From Bradyrhizobium sp. (GTDB lineage Bacteria; Pseudomonadota; Alphaproteobacteria; Rhizobiales; Xanthobacteraceae): a DNA stretch of 12,231 bases. Below the pieces are notes generated by a model that did no database searches, was not told the origin of the DNA, and saw only the letters and a list, made by a program, of their open reading frames with translations. The stretch is from positions 1 through 12,231 of the forward strand of contig JAICIT010000029.1 in the NCBI GenBank assembly GCA_025960445.1, given 5' to 3'. Position 1 is the first letter of the stretch; each line of letters begins with the position of its first letter. A program made the translations under genes and the position numbers. This document shows, piece by piece, positions 6,912-12,231 of this stretch.

Positions 6912-9461
6912 ATGAATGTTGGAATGCGAGTGCGCGGGGGCTTGTTCGCCGCCCTGATCGTTTGCGCTATGCCGGTCGCCGCCACTTTGGCCGGTATGCT
7001 TGTGGCATCGAGTGCCGCCGCCCAGAGCGTGGCCTCGATTCAGGTAGAGGGTAACCGGCGCGTCGAAGTTGAGACCATAAGGTCGTACTTTAAGCCGGGC
7101 CCGGGCGGTCGTTTGGATAAGGCTCAAATCGACGACGGTTTGAAGGCGCTGATCGAGACCGGCCTGTTCCAGGACGTCAGGATCAGCCAACCGGGCGGTC
7201 ATTTGCTGGTAACGGTAGTGGAAAACCCCGTGATCGGCCGCGTGGCCTTTGAGGGCAACAAGAAGGTCAAGGACGAGCAACTTTCGGCTGAAATTCAATC
7301 CAAGCCGCGTGGCACGTTGTCGCGTCCGATGGTGCAGTCCGATGCCCAGCGCATCGCCGAGATCTATCGCCATTCGGGCCGGTATGACGTGCGCGTCGAT
7401 CCCGAAATCATTGAGCAGCCCAATAACCGCGTCGATCTGGTTTTCACCATCACCGAGGGCGCAAAGACCGGCGTCAAGTCGGTCGATTTCGTCGGCAATA
7501 ACGCTTACTCGTCGTACCGGCTCAAGGACGTCATCAAGACGCACGAATGGAACCTGCTTAGCTTCCTCGGTGGCGGCGACGTTTATGATCCGGATCGCGT
7601 CGAAGCTGACCGGGATTTGATTCGGCGCTTTTATTTGAAGCACGGCTTTGCCGACGTGCAGGTCGTAGCCGCGCTCACTGAATACGATCCCGAGCGCAAG
7701 GGTTTCCTGGTCACGTTCAAAATCGAGGAAGGCCAGCAATATCGCGTAGCGTCAGTCAATTTTGTCTCGAGCATCCCGACGCTCGACGCTAACGGGCTTC
7801 GCGGCTTTTCACGCGTCTCCGTCGGCGCGCTTTACAATGCTGAAGCGCTGGAAAAGTCGGTCGAGGAAATGCAGATCGAGGCTTCGCGCCGAGGCTACGC
7901 CTTTGCCATCGTGCACCCGCGCGGCGATCGCAATTTCGAGAATCACACCGTCTCGATCACCTATGCCATCGACGAGGGTCCGCGGACCTACATCGAGCGC
8001 ATCAATGTGCGCGGCAATACCCGGACGCGTGATTACGTGATCCGCCGTGAATTCGATATTTCGGAAGGCGACGCATACAACCGCGCGCTGGTCGATCGCG
8101 CCGAACGCCGCCTGAAGAATCTCGACTTCTTCAAGACAGTGAAAATCACGACCGAGCCGGGCTCATCAAGCGATCGCGTGGTTCTCGTGGTTGATCTCGA
8201 GGAGAAATCGACAGGTGACTTCTCGGTGTCCGGTGGCTACTCGACTACGGATGGCGCACTGGCCGAGGTCAGTATTTCCGAGCGCAACTTCCTCGGACGC
8301 GGCCTATTTGCCAAGGCATCGGTGACCTATGGCCAATACGCGCGCGGATATTCGCTCTCATTTGTCGAGCCGTACCTGCTGGACTATCGCGTGGCGCTCG
8401 GGCTCGACCTGTTCCAGCGGCAACAGCTTCCGAACAGCTACATCTCGTACGGCACGTCGACGCTGGGCTTCAGTCCGCGGCTGGGATTTGCCTTGCGCGA
8501 AGACCTTTCGCTGCAGGTGAGGTACTCGATTTACCAGCAGAAGCTATCGCTGCCGAGCTATCTGGCCAATTGTAACAACAGCACGTCCAACAATTCATTG
8601 CTGGCCTTCAACCCCTCGCCGGCTTTTGCGAACGCCAACGGCATCGATCTGAGTTCGACCAGCGGTCTTGGCTGCTATGTAGATGGAGAAGCCTCGCTCC
8701 CGGTCCGCAAAGAACTCGCGGGCGGCAGCACGCTGACCTCATCGGTCGGTTATTCGCTGAGCTACAACACGCTCGATAACAACAAGAACCCGACCGACGG
8801 GCTGCTGGTGGACTTCAAGCAGGACTTCGCCGGAGTGGGCGGCGACGTCAGCTATCTGAAGAGCGCGATCGACGCGAAATACTACACGCCCCTGGTCGCC
8901 GATATTGTCGGACTGATCCACGTTCAGAGCGGTATTCTCAACAAGGTCGGCAGCAACGAACTGCGCATGCTCGATCACTTCCAGATGGGCCCGAATCTGG
9001 TCCGGGGCTTTGCCCCGAACGGTATCGGACCGCGCGATATCAACCCGTTCGGAACCCGCGATGCGATCGGCGGCACCAAATATTGGGGTGCGTCGATGGA
9101 ATTGCAGATGCCGTTCTGGTTCTTGCCGAAGGAAGTAGGCCTCAAGGGCGCGGTATATGCCGATGCGGGCGGGCTCTATGATTATCAGGGGCCGACGACG
9201 TGGGCTTTCACCAACGAAGTCACGACTCCGGCTAATTCCAACTGCGCCAAGCCGTCGCTGCCAGGGGCCATACCTGTGTCGGCTGGCACCTGCACGGGAT
9301 TGGTGTACGACAATGGCAACACGGTCCGTACCTCCGTGGGTGTCGGCCTGATCTGGACATCGCCATTTGGTCCGTTGCGGTTCGACTATGCGATCCCGAT
9401 CACCAAGGGGCCGTTTGACCGCGTGCAGGAATTCAAGTTTGGCGGCGGGACATCGTTCTGA
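6912..9461 (+). CDS. bamA: Outer membrane protein assembly factor BamA (Omp85)
   Basis: BamA is the central outer-membrane component of the BAM complex and inserts beta-barrel proteins. The 849-residue precursor has a signal peptide with likely cleavage after Ala37 (SSAAA then QSV). Five POTRA domains follow at roughly 40-106, 107-185, 187-275, 276-355 and 356-431, recognisable from recurrent V-x-F/V-x-GN starts. A 16-strand barrel then runs to a C-terminal Phe (GGGTSF), the usual outer-membrane signature. The L6 loop motif VRGF sits at 697-700. Two cysteine pairs, Cys554/Cys588 and Cys778/Cys794, lie in Asn/Ser- or Pro-rich stretches that look like surface loops. The start at 6912 gives a clean signal peptide; AAGGG (6897-6901) lies 10 bases upstream. 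An ATG at 6924 is a possible shorter alternative. lpxD follows after 32 bp, with no skp gene between. Confidence 0.97.
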   Translation: MNVGMRVRGGLFAALIVCAMPVAATLAGMLVASSAAAQSVASIQVEGNRRVEVETIRSYFKPGPGGRLDKAQIDDGLKALIETGLFQDVRISQPGGHLLVTVVENPVIGRVAFEGNKKVKDEQLSAEIQSKPRGTLSRPMVQSDAQRIAEIYRHSGRYDVRVDPEIIEQPNNRVDLVFTITEGAKTGVKSVDFVGNNAYSSYRLKDVIKTHEWNLLSFLGGGDVYDPDRVEADRDLIRRFYLKHGFADVQVVAALTEYDPERKGFLVTFKIEEGQQYRVASVNFVSSIPTLDANGLRGFSRVSVGALYNAEALEKSVEEMQIEASRRGYAFAIVHPRGDRNFENHTVSITYAIDEGPRTYIERINVRGNTRTRDYVIRREFDISEGDAYNRALVDRAERRLKNLDFFKTVKITTEPGSSSDRVVLVVDLEEKSTGDFSVSGGYSTTDGALAEVSISERNFLGRGLFAKASVTYGQYARGYSLSFVEPYLLDYRVALGLDLFQRQQLPNSYISYGTSTLGFSPRLGFALREDLSLQVRYSIYQQKLSLPSYLANCNNSTSNNSLLAFNPSPAFANANGIDLSSTSGLGCYVDGEASLPVRKELAGGSTLTSSVGYSLSYNTLDNNKNPTDGLLVDFKQDFAGVGGDVSYLKSAIDAKYYTPLVADIVGLIHVQSGILNKVGSNELRMLDHFQMGPNLVRGFAPNGIGPRDINPFGTRDAIGGTKYWGASMELQMPFWFLPKEVGLKGAVYADAGGLYDYQGPTTWAFTNEVTTPANSNCAKPSLPGAIPVSAGTCTGLVYDNGNTVRTSVGVGLIWTSPFGPLRFDYAIPITKGPFDRVQEFKFGGGTSF

Positions 9462-9493
9462 TTTCGATCACCGGCCGGACCGCGACGGGTGGA

Positions 9494-10561
9494 ATGGCGC
9501 AGCCGACATTCTTCGAACAACCACCTTCGTCCACGCTGGCTGAAATCGCCGCGTTGACGCGGGCGCGTCTGGTCGATTCGTCCCGCGCTCGTCAGCAGGT
9601 CAGGGGCCTGGCTTCGCTCGATGAAGCTGGGCCGATGCATCTGACGTTTTACGACAATCTGAAATACGCCAAGCAATTGGCTTCGACCAAGGCAGGCGCC
9701 TGCCTGGTAAGCACTCGCTTCGAGGCGCAGGTCCCGGCCCACGTTGCTGTCCTGCGCGCCGCACAGCCATTTCGCGAGTTTGTGACGGTCGCCCGCGAGT
9801 TTTATAGCAGCGCGCTTCGCCCGCAATCATGGTTCGGCGAGGACGGCATCGCGCCTTCGGCGATCATCGATCCCAGCGCGCATCTCGAGGACGGGGTCAT
9901 CATCGATCCGCTGGCCGTCATCGGTCCGAATGTCGAAATCGGCGCCGGCACGGTGATCGGAGCGGGGGCTGTGATTGGAGCCAACGTCAGGATCGGCAGG
10001 GATTGCAACGTCGGCGCGCGCACGGCCATCCAATTCGCGTTGATTGGCAACAACGTGCTGATCCATCCCGGCTGCAGCATCGGCCAGGACGGCTACGGAT
10101 TCATCTTCTTTGGACCGGAGGGGCACCTGAAGGTGCCGCAAACAGGCCGGGTCCTGGTGCAGAACGATGTGGAGATAGGCGCGGGGACCACGATCGATCG
10201 CGGCAGCCTGCGGGACACCGTCATCGGCGAAGGCACGAAAATCGACAATCAGGTGCAGATCGGCCACAATGTGACGATTGGCCGGCACTGCTTGCTGGCG
10301 GCCCAGATAGGCTTGGCAGGTAGCCTGACGATTGGGGATAACGTGGCGCTGGGAGCGAAGGTGGGCATCAACAATCACCTTCACATTGGTGACGGGGCCC
10401 AGGTCACGGCCATGAGCGCCGTCAAGGATGACATTCCGGCAGGCGGCCGCTGGGGCGGCCATTTTGCCAAGCCGACCAAGCAGTGGTTCCGGGAAATCGT
10501 TGCCTTGGAGCGCCTGGTGCGCGATAGCTCCGCCGATCCAAAGGGCGAGGGGCGCGAATAA
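9494..10561 (+). CDS. lpxD: UDP-3-O-(3-hydroxyacyl)glucosamine N-acyltransferase
   Basis: LpxD performs the third step of lipid A synthesis, adding a 3-hydroxyacyl chain from ACP to the amino group of the UDP-sugar intermediate, in the cytoplasm. The 355-residue protein has an N-terminal substrate-binding domain (about 1-110) and then a left-handed beta-helix built from hexapeptide repeats such as [12 protein letters not shown] and IGNNVL, from about 120 to 320. A short helical C-terminus ([16 protein letters not shown]) follows. His258 in QIGHNVTIG matches the catalytic His239 of E. coli. The conserved [13 protein letters not shown] is present. The ATG has only GGTGGA immediately upstream, closer than ideal, but the N-terminus MAQPTFF fits relatives. 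The stop overlaps the fabZ start by one base (TAATG). Confidence 0.97.
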   Translation: MAQPTFFEQPPSSTLAEIAALTRARLVDSSRARQQVRGLASLDEAGPMHLTFYDNLKYAKQLASTKAGACLVSTRFEAQVPAHVAVLRAAQPFREFVTVAREFYSSALRPQSWFGEDGIAPSAIIDPSAHLEDGVIIDPLAVIGPNVEIGAGTVIGAGAVIGANVRIGRDCNVGARTAIQFALIGNNVLIHPGCSIGQDGYGFIFFGPEGHLKVPQTGRVLVQNDVEIGAGTTIDRGSLRDTVIGEGTKIDNQVQIGHNVTIGRHCLLAAQIGLAGSLTIGDNVALGAKVGINNHLHIGDGAQVTAMSAVKDDIPAGGRWGGHFAKPTKQWFREIVALERLVRDSSADPKGEGRE

Positions 10562-11019
10562 TGGGGGATCCATCGGTCAGATTCGAGCTCGTGGATATCA
10601 ACGAGATCCTCAAGACGCTCCCGCACCGTTATCCGATGTTGCTGATTGATCGGGTGATCAACATTCGGACCGATTACAGCGGCATCGGAATCAAGAATGT
10701 CACCTTCAACGAACCTCCATTTCTCGGGCATTTTCCCGACCGGCCGGTTTATCCCGGCGTGATGATGATCGAAGCCATGGCACAAACGGCCGGCGTGATC
10801 GGCATCAAATCGGTTGAAGGTACTCAGAAGCCGCGCGCGGTATATTTTCTCACCATCGATAAATGTAAATTCCGCAAGCCGGTGATGCCCGGCGATTCCA
10901 TCGAATATCACATGCGCAGCATCGGAAGACGAAAGGCCATGTGGTGGTTTCACGGCGATGCCAGAGTGAACGGCACCACGGTGGCCGAGGCTGATGTCGG
11001 GGCGATGCTGACGGACTGA
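10561..11019 (+). CDS. fabZ: 3-hydroxyacyl-[acyl-carrier-protein] dehydratase FabZ
   Basis: FabZ dehydrates 3-hydroxyacyl-ACP to trans-2-enoyl-ACP in fatty acid elongation. It draws on the same 3-hydroxyacyl-ACP pool that LpxA and LpxD use, which explains its position among lipid A genes. The 152-residue hot-dog-fold protein carries [12 protein letters not shown] at 21-32, the catalytic His57 in [16 protein letters not shown] (54-69), and Glu71 in the central helix. The conserved FRKPVMPGD segment is also present. The ATG shares one base with the lpxD stop, and GAGGGG lies 8 bases upstream. Unlike the tight lpxD junction, the 3' side opens onto an unusually long spacer before lpxA. Confidence 0.97.
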   Translation: MGDPSVRFELVDINEILKTLPHRYPMLLIDRVINIRTDYSGIGIKNVTFNEPPFLGHFPDRPVYPGVMMIEAMAQTAGVIGIKSVEGTQKPRAVYFLTIDKCKFRKPVMPGDSIEYHMRSIGRRKAMWWFHGDARVNGTTVAEADVGAMLTD

Positions 11020-11265
11020 CGCGCATAGTGGCGCACCACTCGTGCGTTGCTGTGAACTGGCTTGGTCCCGGTGCTTCCATCTGTGAAGGCGATTAGCCGC
11101 GAATCTGATGTTCGCGGCCGTCTGGCAAACCGTCTAGCAAATGCTCGTGGCGAGCACCGCTGTCGAAACAGCGCGTAACCATACGTCACTAGACACTGCC
11201 CGGATGCCGCGCTAACCACCGCAACCTATGCAAGTTAAATCGCGATGACGGCAAACGACGGACCG
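11020..11265. other. Hairpin-rich fabZ-lpxA intergenic region
   Basis: I find no gene in this 246-bp spacer; the only open frame across it is an antisense shadow without family features. It holds several short perfect inverted repeats in series. AGTGG/CCACT (11027-11040) is flanked by CGCA/TGCG (11022-11046). GCCGCGAA/TTCGCGGC (11096-11118) is 8 bp. TGCTCG/CGAGCA (11142-11156) has a TGG loop. CGCTGT/ACAGCG (11158-11173) has a CGAA loop. No T-run follows any of them, so none is a standard terminator. I see no convincing sigma-70 promoter. The last 21 bases could be coding if lpxA starts at 11245. Confidence 0.5.
11118..11141. repeat. Imperfect 12-bp tandem duplication
   Basis: CCGTCTGGCAAA (11118-11129) is followed directly by CCGTCTAGCAAA (11130-11141), differing at one base (G to A). 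The unit sits between two of the hairpins of the fabZ-lpxA spacer. It may be a slippage duplication, or two half-sites for a DNA-binding protein. Confidence 0.6.
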
Positions 11266-12072
11266 ATGATCAGTATCGATTCCACCGCGCGCGTTGAAGA
11301 CGGCGCTGTCATCGGCGAGGGCACCTCCATCGGTCCCTACTGCTTGATCGGTCCCCACGTCGTCATCGGCAACAACTGCCGGCTGGTGGCGCATGTGCAT
11401 GTCGCGGCTCAGACCACGATCGGCGATGATTGCACGATTTACCCTTTCGTCTCCCTTGGCACGCCGCCGCAGTCGCTGAGCTATCGCGGCGAACTCACCA
11501 GACTGCAGATCGGTCAGGGCTGCACGATGAGAGAGCAAGTAACGATGAATGCCGGCAGCGTCGCCGGCGGCGGCATAACCCGCGTCGGCGACCGCGGTTA
11601 CTTCATGAACTGCAGTCATGTGGGGCACGACTGCATCGTGGGCAACGACGTCGTGTTTGCGACCTCGGCAACGTTGGGCGGCCACAGCGAGGTCGGCGAC
11701 TTTGCTTTCATCGGCGGTCTCTCCGCCGTGCATCAGTTTACCCGGGTGGGCGCGCAAGTCATGATCGGCGGGCTTAGTGGCGTGCGTAGCGACGTTATTC
11801 CGTATGCGCTCGCGAGCGGCCACTACGCCGCGCTCACTGGTCTCAACATTGTTGGGATGAAGCGTCGAAAATTCAGCCGCGAGAGATTGGCTGCAGTTCG
11901 ATCGTTCTACCAGGAATTATTCCATGGACCCGGCGTGTTCCTGGAGCGCCTTGAGAAAGTCAGGCCCTTGGGCACGACTGACCCGGCGATTGCGGAGATC
12001 CTTAGCTTCATCGAGGCCGGCAAGAACCGCGAGCTGTGTCAGCCGATCAAAGACGGGAGAAAGTCTCGATGA
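11266..12072 (+). CDS. lpxA: Acyl-ACP--UDP-N-acetylglucosamine O-acyltransferase
   Basis: LpxA catalyses the first step of lipid A synthesis, moving a 3-hydroxyacyl chain from ACP to position 3 of a UDP-sugar. From this ATG the protein has 268 residues. A hexapeptide-repeat beta-helix runs from about 5 to 185, followed by a helical C-terminal domain containing LNIVGMKRRKFSRERL. The catalytic His121 in SHVGHDC matches E. coli His125. E. coli Asp74, Lys76 and His99 are replaced by Ser70, Ser72 and Asn95. An upstream ATG at 11245 would add MTANDGP and lacks any ribosome binding site. I prefer 11266 (GGA three bases away) because MISIDSTARVEDGAVIG aligns with family N-termini, but 11245 remains possible. 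Its stop overlaps a tiny ORF leading to lpxI. Confidence 0.96.
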   Translation: MISIDSTARVEDGAVIGEGTSIGPYCLIGPHVVIGNNCRLVAHVHVAAQTTIGDDCTIYPFVSLGTPPQSLSYRGELTRLQIGQGCTMREQVTMNAGSVAGGGITRVGDRGYFMNCSHVGHDCIVGNDVVFATSATLGGHSEVGDFAFIGGLSAVHQFTRVGAQVMIGGLSGVRSDVIPYALASGHYAALTGLNIVGMKRRKFSRERLAAVRSFYQELFHGPGVFLERLEKVRPLGTTDPAIAEILSFIEAGKNRELCQPIKDGRKSR

Positions 12073-12095
12073 AGAAACGCTGGGCCAAGGCATGA
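12069..12095 (+). other. Possible 8-codon coupling ORF between lpxA and lpxI
   Basis: An ATG overlapping the lpxA stop (ATGA) opens an 8-codon frame, MKKRWAKA. It ends in a TGA overlapping the lpxI ATG (again ATGA). GGGAGA (12055-12060) lies 8 bases before it, at ideal ribosome-binding distance, whereas lpxI itself has only AAGG one base from its start. The arrangement would let ribosomes pass from lpxA to lpxI by two successive overlaps. Such a short frame can arise by chance, and nothing shows that the peptide itself has a function. Confidence 0.35.
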
Positions 12096-12231
12096 CAGGC
12101 CCGGTTGCATCATCGCCGATTGGCGTGATCGCAGCCGGCGGAGTTATGCCTTTCGCGGTCGCGGATTCGCTCGTTGCGCGCGGCGTCAATCCGGTCTTGT
12201 TTGCTCTCAAGGGTGCCTGCGATCCGTTGGC
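12092..12231 (+). CDS. lpxI: UDP-2,3-diacylglucosamine diphosphatase LpxI, N-terminal fragment
   Basis: The frame runs off the right edge after 46 complete codons plus two bases of the next. The visible part has IGVIAAGGVMPFAVADSL followed by ARGVNPVLFALKGACDP. This matches the N-terminal domain of the LpxI (DUF1009) family, which replaces LpxH in alphaproteobacteria and hydrolyses UDP-2,3-diacylglucosamine to 2,3-diacylglucosamine 1-phosphate. The glycine-rich GGVMPFAVA stretch is the family's usual opening. Position right after lpxA supports it, and lpxB would be expected next. No alternative in-frame start lies close upstream. The catalytic C-terminal domain lies outside the window. Confidence 0.9.
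   Translation, partial: MTGPVASSPIGVIAAGGVMPFAVADSLVARGVNPVLFALKGACDPL

Noticed and set aside
6552..7739. 395-codon open frame on the - strand across rseP and bamA
   Set aside because: It spans two conserved genes and the gap between them on the opposite strand, shows no recognisable domain, and has no ribosome binding site that I can support.
9827..10573. 248-codon open frame on the - strand across lpxD
   Set aside because: Its Asp/His/Arg periodicity mirrors the hexapeptide repeats of lpxD read backwards, so it is not an independent gene.
11245..11265. Seven-codon upstream extension of lpxA
   Set aside because: No ribosome binding site precedes the ATG at 11245, and the extra residues do not align with family N-termini. 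Not fully excluded.

Overview
The window is GC-rich and almost fully coded on the + strand. It reads as a chromosomal housekeeping segment of an alphaproteobacterium, most likely Bradyrhizobium or a close Nitrobacteraceae relative (Rhodopseudomonas, Afipia, Nitrobacter). The grounds are the gene order rpsB-tsf-pyrH-frr-uppS-cdsA-dxr-rseP-bamA-lpxD-fabZ-lpxA-lpxI, the use of LpxI instead of LpxH, the helix-hairpin-helix tail on ribosomal protein S2, and protein sequences that look bradyrhizobial throughout. The genus is inferred from memory of these families, not from a search.

Layout. Positions 1-2667 hold the translation and nucleotide block: the 3' end of rpsB, a likely intrinsic terminator or attenuator, tsf (EF-Ts), pyrH (UMP kinase) and frr (ribosome recycling factor). 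Positions 2688-5544 hold the isoprenoid and phospholipid precursor block: uppS, cdsA and dxr, tightly packed with overlapping or nearly abutting ends. Positions 5589-9461 hold the envelope proteolysis and outer-membrane assembly block: rseP and bamA, separated by a 171-bp gap carrying a nested perfect inverted repeat. Positions 9494-12231 hold the first steps of lipid A synthesis: lpxD, fabZ, lpxA and the start of lpxI. A 246-bp hairpin-rich gap separates fabZ from lpxA.

Together the genes supply elongation and recycling factors, pyrimidine nucleotides, DXP/MEP-pathway isoprenoids feeding the undecaprenyl carrier, CDP-diacylglycerol for phospholipids, and lipid A precursors. BamA inserts outer-membrane proteins and RseP cleaves membrane substrates during envelope stress. 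FabZ competes with LpxA and LpxD for 3-hydroxyacyl-ACP, so its place between them makes metabolic sense.

I found no mobile element, CRISPR array, tRNA, rRNA, phage gene or defence system, and no convincing unknown protein-coding system. The observations worth a second look are the structured non-coding gaps before bamA and lpxA, an 8-codon ORF that bridges lpxA and lpxI, and active-site changes in LpxA that fit a diamino-sugar lipid A.
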